From Entrophospora sp. SA101 (taxonomy: Eukaryota > Glomeromycota > Glomeromycetes > Entrophosporales > Entrophosporaceae), in contig CAUDNR010004473.1 of assembly GCA_958430865.1 (NCBI GenBank), positions 31,790 to 47,492 of the forward strand: DNA of 15,703 nt, in the 5' to 3' direction. Made by a program: the position numbers and the translations under genes. This document shows, one piece after another, positions 1 to 7,047 of the stretch; the stretch's first letter is position 1; each line of letters opens with the position of its first letter. The notes beneath the pieces were generated by a model that saw only the letters and a program-made list of their open reading frames with translations, had not been told where the DNA came from and did not search any database.

Positions 1-17
1 TATAACATTTCGCGATC

Positions 18-1223
18 ATGGCAATGAGTGTACCTACTATTATAATCAGTGCTGATGAAGAATTAAAAATCGTTCTTAGAGTAATCTACTATCACGTACC
101 TGGTTTTTATACAACCACAAAACAGTTACAAAAGGCTTGTTGGAGAGAAGGGTACGATCATTTCCGCCTACGAGATATTTCAAAGTGGTTAAAGAACCAG
201 TATGTTCATCAAATACATCTCTTTCCACAAAAATGCAAAGCCGGAGCAGGGTTTCAGAAGATATCTATTCCTAACAAAGTACATCAGTGCGATCTGTTGG
301 CCCATGGTTATGATCAGGATGGTGAAAAAATATACCTTTACACTTTGGTAGTCATAGACGTCGCAACTCGCAATAAAAATGGACGTTCTCTAACATCGAA
401 GAATAGTTTAGAAGTTTGGAATGCCATCGAAGAAATTTACAATGATCCCAACGATCCTCTCACATGGCCGAAGTTGTTAATGGTTGATGGTGCTAAAGAG
501 TTCTCTGGACATTTTTCGCGGGGAATGCAACGATATAATGTTTCTATCTGGGTTGTCGACCTTTATAGTTTCGAAAGTCTAGCATTGGTCAAAGCATTGA
601 AACGAAGATTAGCAGAAATAATATACAAGATTCAATATGCAATAGAATCTAAATTACCAGCAGGAGAACGCTCAACATTATGGAATATGATTCTCGAAGT
701 AATTTTTGACTATATGAACAACAGTCCTACACGATTAATTGGAATGACCCCATCCCATGCTATGACGTTGGAAAAAGTGATATCTAAACCTTCCATAAAA
801 CCCAAGAGACCAATTGGAGAAGATGAGATAACACTACCAAAGGGTACTTCTGTTCGATACTTATTTAAACCCGGAGAATTGGAAGGAGGTCACAGACGTC
901 GTGCAACTGATCCATATTGGTCATTACGTATTTATAAAATCAGAAAAGTCGTTGTTGGGAAAAATCCGCCACAGCCAGTCTTATATTATTTAGAGAAGGA
1001 AGCGGTTGAATCTACAAGACATTTAATGGGTAGAAATCCACGTAGACCATTCAAGAGGGAAGAATTGCAAATCATAGATATGGAAAATCTTGAATATCCG
1101 CCAGATGAATTTATCCAAAAATATCATTACCAAACCGTTAACCATGTGACTTCAAAACCAGAGCATTTTCGAAATACACCATTATCAATTGGGACGGTCT
1201 TGGAGATAGCCGTTCTTGGTTAA
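18..1223 (+). CDS. Polinton/Maverick-type integrase (DDE recombinase), probably catalytically impaired
   Basis: This intronless 401-residue ORF reads as a retroviral-type integrase (rve fold) of the kind carried by Polintons, which joins the element's DNA ends to chromosomal DNA in the nucleus. A helical N-terminal part (about 1-85) precedes the catalytic core (about 88-255). The first aspartate is in HQCDLLAH (D92) and the second in LLMVDGAKEF (D157). The third acidic residue should lie in a 'VERFNRTL'-like helix, but the matching stretch is VKALKRRL, with Lys at 192. A C-terminal SH3/chromo-like part (about 278-355) carries GELEGG, RRRATDPYWSL and FKREEL, as usual for this family. Two ATGs are possible (18 or 24); the first is taken. 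The 3' end overlaps the convergent endonuclease gene by 39 bp. A retrotransposon integrase is less likely because no reverse transcriptase lies upstream and a packaging ATPase follows. Confidence 0.85.
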   Translation: MAMSVPTIIISADEELKIVLRVIYYHVPGFYTTTKQLQKACWREGYDHFRLRDISKWLKNQYVHQIHLFPQKCKAGAGFQKISIPNKVHQCDLLAHGYDQDGEKIYLYTLVVIDVATRNKNGRSLTSKNSLEVWNAIEEIYNDPNDPLTWPKLLMVDGAKEFSGHFSRGMQRYNVSIWVVDLYSFESLALVKALKRRLAEIIYKIQYAIESKLPAGERSTLWNMILEVIFDYMNNSPTRLIGMTPSHAMTLEKVISKPSIKPKRPIGEDEITLPKGTSVRYLFKPGELEGGHRRRATDPYWSLRIYKIRKVVVGKNPPQPVLYYLEKEAVESTRHLMGRNPRRPFKREELQIIDMENLEYPPDEFIQKYHYQTVNHVTSKPEHFRNTPLSIGTVLEIAVLG

Positions 1224-1706
1224 AGCTTCTCTTATAAAAGATTCGATATCTGCGAAATATGGTATTTCGATGAGGCATATACCTTTTTGCTTACATATAT
1301 CCCGCTTTTTTTGATCACGTTTCCTTTGCTCGCTCAAATCTTGTCCACTTTTATGAAACATTGGATTAAGAGCATAGTGATGCTGACCATTAAATTCGAA
1401 GGCCAGTTTTAATTCCTCATTGTATCCATTGAAGCGCATCCCTTGTAAAAATTTTGGTGCACGAGGTGGAAACTTTTTTCCTAACAGATCTTCAAATATA
1501 TACCTTGATGTACGTTCCCCTTTCGAATGAGGACATAGAGGGCACCAATCATATCTCTTTGTAATAATTTCTAGTGGTCTCTCCCATAAGTGCTTCCTAT
1601 GACATGAGAATAAGAAAGTTGTAGGACCGGTTTGAATGAGGCATTTTCCTCCACATTTTTCGGCGTAAATTTGAGCTTCTGCAAGATTCGACATGTTTAT
1701 ACTCAT
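1185..1706 (-). CDS. Zinc-ribbon plus PD-(D/E)xK-like endonuclease
   Basis: This 173-residue protein resembles the zinc-ribbon endonuclease family (Vsr/archaeal resolvase-like fold) common in giant viruses and abundant in Rhizophagus genomes; the assignment is from motifs, not a search. The N-terminal half has a metal-binding pattern: C35-x3-H39 followed by C55-x2-C58 (WCPLCPH). The nuclease part has FEDLLGKKFP (about 71-80), then LAFEFNGQHHY with E104 and Q108, then RKRDQKKRDICKQKGI and LIEIPY (145-150). The order E-x-N-G-Q-H, RD-x-K, GI-x-LI-x-IPY is that of the family. It probably cuts or nicks DNA, either in the element's own spread or in repair; the substrate is unknown. It is transcribed toward the integrase gene, overlapping its 3' end, and away from the ATPase. 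A hairpin-bearing motif about 100-150 bp upstream may hold its promoter. Only one zinc-ribbon unit is present, fewer than in longer relatives. Confidence 0.7.
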   Translation of the reverse strand: MSINMSNLAEAQIYAEKCGGKCLIQTGPTTFLFSCHRKHLWERPLEIITKRYDWCPLCPHSKGERTSRYIFEDLLGKKFPPRAPKFLQGMRFNGYNEELKLAFEFNGQHHYALNPMFHKSGQDLSEQRKRDQKKRDICKQKGICLIEIPYFADIESFIREALTKNGYLQDRPN

Positions 1707-1740
1707 TTCTAGGAAAATTTTGCAAAAAAATATAGTCAGT

Positions 1741-1799
1741 ATCAGAATGAAGTACTATTTTATGTATATAATATTGATGAAATCAAACCACCAAAAAAA
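1741..1799 (+). repeat. Decayed duplicate of the ATPase gene start
   Basis: This stretch repeats 1880-1937, the first codons of the packaging ATPase, with about 85-90 percent identity by eye. Shared runs include ATCAGAATGAA, TATGTATATAATAT and ATCAAACCACCAAAAAAA. Its ATG at 1747 opens a frame that stops after 19 codons, and an extra base relative to the intact copy breaks the ATPase frame. It is read as the remnant of a short tandem duplication. An alternative is that it acts as a short upstream ORF. Confidence 0.75.
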
Positions 1800-1803
1800 T
1801 TAC

Positions 1804-1854
1804 TAGTGTGTGACAATTTGTCACACTGATCACTTTTGCCAAGAAAAAAAAAAA
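1804..1854 (-). promoter_or_regulatory. Dispersed T-tract / GCAAAAGTGATC / hairpin motif, copy 1
   Basis: On the minus strand this reads T-rich tract, then GGCAAAAGTGATCAGTGTGA, then a hairpin. The hairpin has 8-bp arms GTGTGACA / TGTCACAC with a 3-nt loop (1808-1826 on the plus strand). It lies about 100-150 bp upstream of the ATG of the minus-strand endonuclease gene. The same arrangement recurs at 8365-8410 and, without the hairpin, at 14455-14489. A promoter or transposon-end role is inferred. Confidence 0.5.
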
Positions 1855-1885
1855 TCGTAAAGATATAGTTGAAATTCATATCAGA

Positions 1886-2659
1886 ATGAAATATTTTTAT
1901 GTATATAATATCGATGAGATCAAACCACCAAAAAAAACTTTAGATGATGAAGATTCACCAAAGTGGTCATTTTATATTGTGGTGTCTGGGAGATCGAACA
2001 CTGGTAAGACCAATATGATGTTAAACCTCTTCCTTGGGGATAAGTACTATGATCTGAAAGAGGGAAAAAAGAAAATTGGTGAATGTCCTATAAGATGTAA
2101 TGATATTGTATTAGTAGGGCACTATATTAATGAACCCAAATACCAATTAATTCGAAACTTCTATAAGAAAATAGCAGATCCTTCTAAACCGTATTATGAA
2201 GATGTTACTTTTACTGCATTTACACCTGATAAAATTCCAGATCTAAAGCAGTACAAAAATCCAAAAAGGCGTACAGTATTTATTTTTGAGGATTTGTGCA
2301 CTGAACCCCAATCAATTCAAAATCGTATCATCCCATTTTTTACCAGAGGTCGCCATAGCAATATTTCCGCAATATATATTTCACATAAATTCACTCAAAT
2401 GCCAAAAATCCTTCGTGAAAATTCAACCCATCTTGTATTATTTGATGGTGGGGGATCTACAGAAGATATTGCACGAATTATAAGACAATACATAGAAAAA
2501 GATCCACGCAAAGCTTCTAGAGTTATCAATAACTATTTGCGAAATCGTGAATTCATTGTCTTCGACACCACTGTACCAATCTCTGATCCTATGTCCATCA
2601 GAGTCGGATGGATGAATCCTCTAGATCTGGAAAAAGAGATCAAGTTATTGACCGCATAA
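1886..2659 (+). CDS. A32/FtsK-HerA-type genome packaging ATPase
   Basis: This 257-residue protein has the hallmarks of the poxvirus A32-like packaging ATPases found in NCLDVs, virophages and Polintons, which pump element DNA into capsids. After a short lead comes Walker A, GRSNTGKT (35-42). Walker B is VFIFED (131-136). It is followed by the family motif FFTRGRHSNISAIYISHKF (151-169), which matches the usual RGRH-x-NIS-x-IY-x-S block; the position normally occupied by Gln after the Ser is His167. The length is normal for the family. The gene is intronless and divergent from the endonuclease gene. It is convergent with the coiled-coil gene, with 39 bp between their stops. The start at 1886 is the first ATG in frame, and a broken copy of this start lies 139 bp upstream. 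Its presence beside the integrase is the main reason for calling the block Polinton-like. The frame is intact. Confidence 0.85.
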   Translation: MKYFYVYNIDEIKPPKKTLDDEDSPKWSFYIVVSGRSNTGKTNMMLNLFLGDKYYDLKEGKKKIGECPIRCNDIVLVGHYINEPKYQLIRNFYKKIADPSKPYYEDVTFTAFTPDKIPDLKQYKNPKRRTVFIFEDLCTEPQSIQNRIIPFFTRGRHSNISAIYISHKFTQMPKILRENSTHLVLFDGGGSTEDIARIIRQYIEKDPRKASRVINNYLRNREFIVFDTTVPISDPMSIRVGWMNPLDLEKEIKLLTA

Positions 2660-2698
2660 TAAAGATATGTGTCTCAACACTGGCTTCGCTATACATTA

Positions 2699-3268
2699 TT
2701 ATCGAGAATTTTTAGTGAAACTAGCTCCGCTAAGCTTAAATAACGTATCTTCCGCCTCCTGCAGTTGCAACTTCATTTTCTCAATCTCAAATCGCAATTT
2801 CTTATTTGCATTAACCTGTTCCTCATAATCTCTAGTGACGCCTTGCATGAATTTTCCAAATGTATCTACATTATATTTAAGCAATTGCTGATGAAAAATA
2901 TTAAGCCCTTTTTTGACCCGACGATTAATCTCTTCCTCATGATCACGCATACAAATTGGAGTAATATTTATTTTGGGAGAAATGGCACTTTGTGCCTGGG
3001 TCTGAGTTTCCTTATTGTTCATATCTATGTTATATATATATGATAAATTTTCAAGTAAGGGTTTCCGACGCTGTCGTTGTTTTCTATTCTTATAATTCAG
3101 AATTTCACGATCAATCTTTTTTTCTATTTCCGGATAAATACCACTAGCTTGTTCTATAGTAATAGGGTATTTCCCTATTGTGAGGCTTTTCCATATATTC
3201 CATTGTATCGATGGGCAAAGTTCAGTAAGTTTACCCAAATAATATGGATTGAAAGGAGGATTTCCCAT
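2699..3268 (-). CDS. Coiled-coil protein of the Polinton-like block, function unknown
   Basis: I do not recognise the family of this 189-residue ORF. The N-terminal 45 residues look globular (tryptophan- and proline-containing). Residues 48-71 are strongly basic (EKKIDREILNYKNRKQRQRR). A linker follows (about 80-105, Asn/Gln/Thr-rich), and the C-terminal third (about 145-178) is a heptad-like coiled coil rich in Lys, Glu and Leu. The basic segment suggests nucleic-acid binding, and an oligomeric accessory or virion protein of the element is plausible; both are inferences. It converges on the ATPase gene. A degenerate partial copy lies directly upstream at 3350-3665, which suggests that the sequence was once duplicated in tandem. 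The start at 3268 gives MGNPPFNPYY; no better ATG is seen. There is no signal peptide and no membrane segment. Confidence 0.6.
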   Translation of the reverse strand: MGNPPFNPYYLGKLTELCPSIQWNIWKSLTIGKYPITIEQASGIYPEIEKKIDREILNYKNRKQRQRRKPLLENLSYIYNIDMNNKETQTQAQSAISPKINITPICMRDHEEEINRRVKKGLNIFHQQLLKYNVDTFGKFMQGVTRDYEEQVNANKKLRFEIEKMKLQLQEAEDTLFKLSGASFTKNSR

Positions 3269-3349
3269 GAGTGGTATAGTATTATTACGAAATAAATAAT
3301 TCTCAAAATTCCAGGAATTCGAAAAATACAGAACAAAAAAATACCATTA

Positions 3350-3665
3350 ATCCCTAGTGATAATCTAGCATGAATTTTCCAAACGTCTCCTGAGCAATTG
3401 CTGAGATAAAATATCGAGCCCTTTCTTAACCCGATGATTGATTTCCAAAAGTGTACCCCGAAGTCGATCATCAACACTTGTGGACGATGATCATGATTGT
3501 TACATTTTGGAAGGAAGTCAAATCATTGGTGATGATGATCACGATTACTATGTGTCGGAGTCTGAATACACACGCCTGAAAATCTGACTTTTGTGCCCGG
3601 TCATTGATGGGGTGTAAGCAAAGTGAAAAAATAATGATTTATGGAATATATATATATATATATAA
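3350..3665 (-). pseudogene. Degenerate partial copy of the adjacent coiled-coil gene
   Basis: Bases 3350-3445 align with 2829-2932 of the intact gene, roughly its codons 112-146. Shared words include GCATGAATTTTCCAAA, GCAATTGCTGA and the AGCCC-TTT-ACCCGA-GATT series. After a stretch with no counterpart (about 3446-3530, holding two similar GATGATCA-GATT units), similarity resumes. ATGATCACG-TTAC, TTTTGTGCC-GG and a run of TA dinucleotides match 2937-3045 in the same order. Frames are broken throughout. The 100-codon open frame over 3175-3477 on the minus strand is in the wrong frame for this protein and is not treated as a gene. Confidence 0.65.
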
Positions 3666-3671
3666 TCTTTT

Positions 3672-3745
3672 AAGAATCTAAACCATGTGTGGTTAATCCA
3701 ATTTTAGGGTTCCCTGCATATAGTCGCACAAGACATCAACTGACC
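3672..3745. repeat. Dispersed repeat R1, left copy
   Basis: The copy begins AAGAATCTAAACCATGTG and ends ATCAACTGACC. It matches 5242-5304 in the same orientation, with identical ends and a variable middle (74 versus 63 bp). The right copy provides the last codons and stop of the three-exon gene at 5263-6112. The two copies bracket the frame-disrupted gene at 3963-4627. They may be remnants of a transposable element or of a gene-family 3' end. Confidence 0.65.
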
Positions 3746-3867
3746 ATATTTGCACGATGTAGATGTTCTATGAACTTAGCCAAATTAGTTTGATGACATG
3801 AAATCTAGATGTTGCAAAATCTAATAAGTAACAATATTTTCAGTTTACATGGGAATCTGGCACAAAA

Positions 3868-3952
3868 AAAAGATACCAGCCCTCAAGGGGTATCGAAACA
3901 TTGAATAAATAAAAGATACCAGCCCTCAAGGGTATCGAAACATTAAATAAAT
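3868..3952. repeat. Two-copy tandem repeat with internal hairpin
   Basis: Two head-to-tail units of 43 and 42 bp (3868-3910 and 3911-3952) differ by a one-base G deletion and one substitution. Each holds an inverted repeat GATACC...GGTATC around a CCCTCAAGGG core, and ends in AATAAAT or TAAATAAAT. They sit just beyond the stop of the minus-strand gene at 3963, so they may lie in its 3' untranslated region. Confidence 0.8.
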
Positions 3953-3962
3953 AATTGATATG

Positions 3963-4627
3963 TTATAAATTGCTAAGTTGACGCATTTCTGCTCGAATAT
4001 TCTGTAAGCGCGCATAATGCAAAGCGAGTTCAGTCGCCGTCAATCCATCTGGGCGATAAATCCACTCCACGACCTTTCTTTGTATTTTAATACATGCTTT
4101 AATCTTTTTCCCAATGCATCTAGCACGCCCAACCCTTCTAATTGCATTTATCATCCACAATTCATAGCGACGTAATGCATAACTGTCATCGAATTTACAT
4201 GCGGATTTGGGTTTTTGTGTGATTTTTTGATATTCTTCATAACTCACGCCACAGTATTTATTTCCAGTACAATGAGTGGCCCAATGCTTTTCCATTCCAA
4301 TATGGTTATAATTATTACCCATATTTTTAGTCATTTCTCCGATATATACTAGTTGATCACAAGAGAAACAGATAGCCATCCCTATTGTAGGAGCATATAA
4401 ATTCCCAGATGGGACTTGGGTCAATCTTCTCGCTTCAAGATATTTTTTACCCCTCCAGTAGGTAAAAGGTCGTAATCTCTGAAATACTGCAAACGAGTCC
4501 AAATTCGTTCTTTCCACTCACCAGGAGTTTCATTGGTACAAACTTGAGGCATCCGAAAATATTCAGTCCATTCATCATTACTACATTTAGAACCAGAATG
4601 AGCTATTAATTCGCTAAAATTATCCAT
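3963..4627 (-). pseudogene. Frame-disrupted gene for a Cys/His-containing protein with IQ-like motif
   Basis: Two overlapping minus-strand frames make one gene. The first (4627-4421, 68 codons) gives an N-terminal part with acidic and aromatic residues and RIWTRLQYFRDYDLLPTG. The second (ending at 3963) continues with GKKYLEARRLTQVPSG and runs about 160 residues. The second part has a possible zinc site: ICFSCDQ (C-x2-C), then HIGMEKHWATHC and KYC. Near the C-terminus KACIKIQRKVVEWIYRPDG resembles the IQ-like helices seen in giant-virus and Polinton hypothetical proteins. I cannot name the family. The frame must change by -1 between 4517 and 4421. The best place is the GGGG/AAAAAA run near 4442-4455, so a one-base deletion is the simplest cause; programmed frameshifting is the alternative. 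It could belong to the Polinton-like block, but repeats separate the two. Confidence 0.55.
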
Positions 4628-4965
4628 TTATATGACCTATTTATATAGTATGTTATAAGTGTATATGATTTAACGAGTTATAGTGTATTTAGGGATTTAG
4701 ACCTATTAATTTTATCAATTATATATATATGAATATCACGATTCATTTTTAATAAAGTGAAGAAATAATCTATAGTAATAGTAATAGTTGTAACAATTTA
4801 ACGCGATATAATTACTTTCGTGGATGTGTAACATTCAATTTAATAACGTGACACATCATTAATTTTATTTGTAACATTTATTATTCGCGTTGTTTTAATT
4901 ACACTATTTATCTTATTACTATTTATACCTATGTCCAATAATCATCCGGATAGATTGATAAGTTT

Positions 4966-5066
4966 ATTAAGTTTATATTTTATTTATATTATTATTTATA
5001 TTATGTTTATATTATTATTTATATTAGTTTATATTTTATTTATATTATTATTTATATTATCAATCT
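4966..5066. repeat. Low-complexity tandem repeat (TTTATATTATTA-like)
   Basis: Imperfect units of about 12 bp, built from TTTATATT and ATTATTTATATT words, repeat roughly eight times. They run directly into the R2 repeat. Confidence 0.75.
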
Positions 5067-5143
5067 TATGTATTCTTATAAAAAGGACATGAATTTAAGT
5101 GAATAAAAGATAACTTTGTAATTTTACAATAATTAAATTACTT
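5041..5143. repeat. Dispersed repeat R2, left copy
   Basis: This stretch matches 14095-14203 in the same orientation, about 75-80 percent identical by eye. Shared words are TTTATATTATCAATCT, AAAGGACAT, GATAACTT or TATAACTT, and TTTACAATAATTAAA-TACTT at the right end. Both copies follow an A/T simple-repeat stretch. They are most likely copies of one AT-rich interspersed element. Confidence 0.6.
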
Positions 5144-5241
5144 ATTTCGCTTTTAAACATTGAACGTTTACAATAGTAATACTGATATATGGGAAAAAAT
5201 CGAAATATAATACACATTAATATTAATACGCATGATTTAAC

Positions 5242-5304
5242 AAGAATCTAAACCATATGTAGTTAATCCAATTTTGATATCCCTGTGTAATATATCAACT
5301 GACC
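5242..5304. repeat. Dispersed repeat R1, right copy
   Basis: This is the second copy of the 3672-3745 repeat, starting AAGAATCTAAACCATATG and ending ATCAACTGACC. Read on the minus strand, its ACC end encodes the residues after KLRKNFGVL and then a TAA, so it forms the end of the gene at 5263-6112. Confidence 0.65.
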
Positions 5305-6112
5305 CAACACTCCAAAATTTTTGCGTAATTTACTTGCCATACTCTGGCGTTCTGCCATACTCAAGCAAACACACCCATTTGGCAGATCTTCCAAGGTAGC
5401 TCGAAGTAAAGGCACTACTACATCTGCAATATAAGTACCTTCACTTTGTTCTTTGCGAGACTCACCAGTTTCAAATGCTGGGTTATTCGATACTTCTTTA
5501 CTATGTATACGAAATATATGTTAGGGTCCACAAGGAAAGTTTATACTCACTAAAATTACTTACAGTACAGCAAAAATACGTTCTACTCTTTTCCCCAGAT
5601 CAGTTTCATTCTCTTTCCATGTCTTATCATGTAAAATATTTTTAAGTTGATTCGGAATCTCTGATTTATGGAAATTACGTATAAGTTTATCACACTTGGA
5701 GTAAACCGACTCGGGAATTTCACATTTCATATTATCGCGTGGTTTCTAATGCAAATAGTATTAGTGAAAATCGTAATCATAAACTTAATTTCACATATCG
5801 TTAAATTCTCACCAAAAAATGACGTTTTTGCCTACTTCCCAGATTTTTTATTATTTGTGAATCCTCGCTAAGAACCGTGCTCACCTCCGGGTCTTTCCAT
5901 GTGAGCTCAGAAGAATCAATTTTACCTAGATTTTTCTTAATAGAATCATAAAGAGACATGTCGGCATCCGTAATTGGTGAGCTAAGTTTCGACTTCAACA
6001 CCCTAAGATTTTCCTCTACTTCTTCTTGCGTATAATTCGGGATTGATTTACATGTTGTATTCAGAGCCTTTATTCCTCTCAAACCTACGACACTTCTATA
6101 TCCAATATACAT
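5263..6112 (-). CDS. Three-exon gene, lineage-specific protein, C-terminus from a repeat
   Basis: Exons 6112-5813, 5745-5564 and 5500-5263 join in frame to a 239-residue protein. Intron 1 (5746-5812, 67 nt) has GTGAGA...TTAG in phase 0. Intron 2 (5501-5563, 63 nt) has GTAAGT...ATAG in phase 2. The lengths (300, 182 and 238 nt) sum exactly to a closed frame. Recognisable stretches are YTQEEVEENLRVLKSKL in exon 1, MKCEIPESVYSKCDKLIRNF in exon 2, and YIADVVVPLLRATLEDLP then LSMAERQSMASK in exon 3. The VVVPLLRATLEDLP...ERQS pattern recalls a Glomeromycotina-specific family that I cannot name. In relatives I would expect more sequence after ERQS. Here the protein ends within repeat R1, so it looks truncated. 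A further 5' exon is possible, because GCTGTAG precedes the ATG at 6112 and would serve as an acceptor. Confidence 0.65.
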
Positions 6113-6220
6113 CTACAGCAGATATCATAAATACCGGTATGTTAAAATCGCGATGTCAAATTCATATAGAATGCTTTCATATATTTACATAATCAGACAT
6201 CTTTCAATGAACAATAATGC

Positions 6221-6226
6221 TTTATT
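6221..6226 (-). terminator. Polyadenylation signal AATAAA
   Basis: AATAAA on the minus strand lies 61 nt after the stop of the two-exon gene at 6287-6648, a normal distance for a 3' end signal. Confidence 0.45.
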
Positions 6227-6286
6227 GCAGGCTGAAATGACCACGCACAGCCAGGGGGGAGCAGAAACCCTCGACATATAGGAGAA

Positions 6287-6648
6287 TTATTCATTCCCGA
6301 ACATATCGCTCTTCCGGGCCGACATCCCCCGGCCTTCAGCAATGGCCAACCAAACAAACAGCTCATTCATCTACTGTAGTATCATCATTCCATATAAATT
6401 ATAGCCATTGGGAATCCTGAAAAAATATCACTAACCTCTGGTAAAATATTCAATATTTTTTCTCTTCGATCAGAATCATCTACAATTTTCAATGCTTCTT
6501 CCACTGCACGCCCAGCCAAATCTCTAACATCCTCATACACACCCAAAGAATTATCAACCATCGCCAGATAAACAACCGTTGCAGAGCAAATGGCATCTAA
6601 TGATTCTTCCAATAAAAGTGTTACGATTTTTGAAAATTGGTTTGACAT
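6287..6648 (-). CDS. Small two-exon gene, helical protein of about 98 residues, unknown function
   Basis: Exon 1 (6648-6436, 71 codons) starts MSNQFSKIVT and encodes a mostly helical, acidic protein (LLLEESLDAI, DLAGRAVEEALKIVDD). A splice from GTTAGT at 6435 to CTACAGTAG ending at 6371 (65 nt, phase 0) joins it to a GC-rich exon 2 (6370-6287) encoding LFVWLAIAEGRGMSARKS and ending FGNE. The intron length fits the other introns here, and an AATAAA follows. Without splicing, exon 1 would run on to a stop at 6385, giving 87 residues. The GC-rich exon 2 differs in composition from its surroundings and may come from another source. I recognise no family, and the splice model is an inference. Confidence 0.45.
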
Positions 6649-7047
6649 GGTAAAAAATTTTATAAATTAATACGATGTATGAAAATAATAAAATCAATAT
6701 AAAAATGACTAGCTCATAACTTCGATATACTGTCCTTTTTAAACGTTTCTTTCGCGCATATACACTTCAAAGATTCTTTACGCCAAGGAATTTCTCTTAC
6801 AAAGTAAAAGCATGTACAATGAGGTAATTGATCGAATTTGGTTAATCGCACAAATAAATCATGCAGGGTCAGGTGGTAGCACGCATTGAAGAATAATTTT
6901 CATTACACAGCCTCATTTACACGATTAAATCATTTATTTGGAAATTTATATGCCAAACTTTATTTATATGACATAAAAAATTGCCAAACTTGTAGACCGT
7001 GACCCAGGGTCACGATTGCCTTATAACATCACATACTTAAAGAAAAT
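6649..7047. other. Intergenic stretch, no gene seen
   Basis: AT-rich DNA lies between the start of the small gene at 6648 and the stop of the RING-type gene at 7048. The only structure noticed is the palindrome at 6998-7014. Confidence 0.7.
6998..7014. repeat. Palindrome CGTGACCC-a-GGGTCACG
   Basis: Two 8-bp arms pair perfectly around one A. It lies 34 bp beyond the stop of the minus-strand RING-type gene, and a related palindrome (TGTGACC-cga-GGTCACA) lies at 11486-11502 beyond the stop of another minus-strand gene. Both are followed by (T)ATAACATC within about 40 bp. Confidence 0.7.

Larger units (their letters stand above)
4628..5241. other. AT-rich intergenic stretch without a gene
   Basis: I see no coding frame on either strand. 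The stretch holds the upstream region of the minus-strand gene at 4627 (TATTTATATAG lies within 25 bp), several AT tracts, a TTTATATTATTA-type simple repeat (about 4966-5066) and one copy of dispersed repeat R2 (5041-5143). Confidence 0.7.

Noticed and set aside
2286..2483. 65-codon plus-strand ORF inside the ATPase gene
   Set aside because: It is a shadow frame of a well-supported gene.
3175..3477. 100-codon minus-strand ORF
   Set aside because: It lies over the start of the coiled-coil gene in another frame and over its decayed copy, and reads as low-quality hydrophobic sequence.
3480..3600. Plus-strand Asp/His-rich open stretch (GDDDHDYYVSESEYTRLK)
   Set aside because: It has no start, is short, and lies within the decayed gene copy; probably chance from GATGAT repeats.
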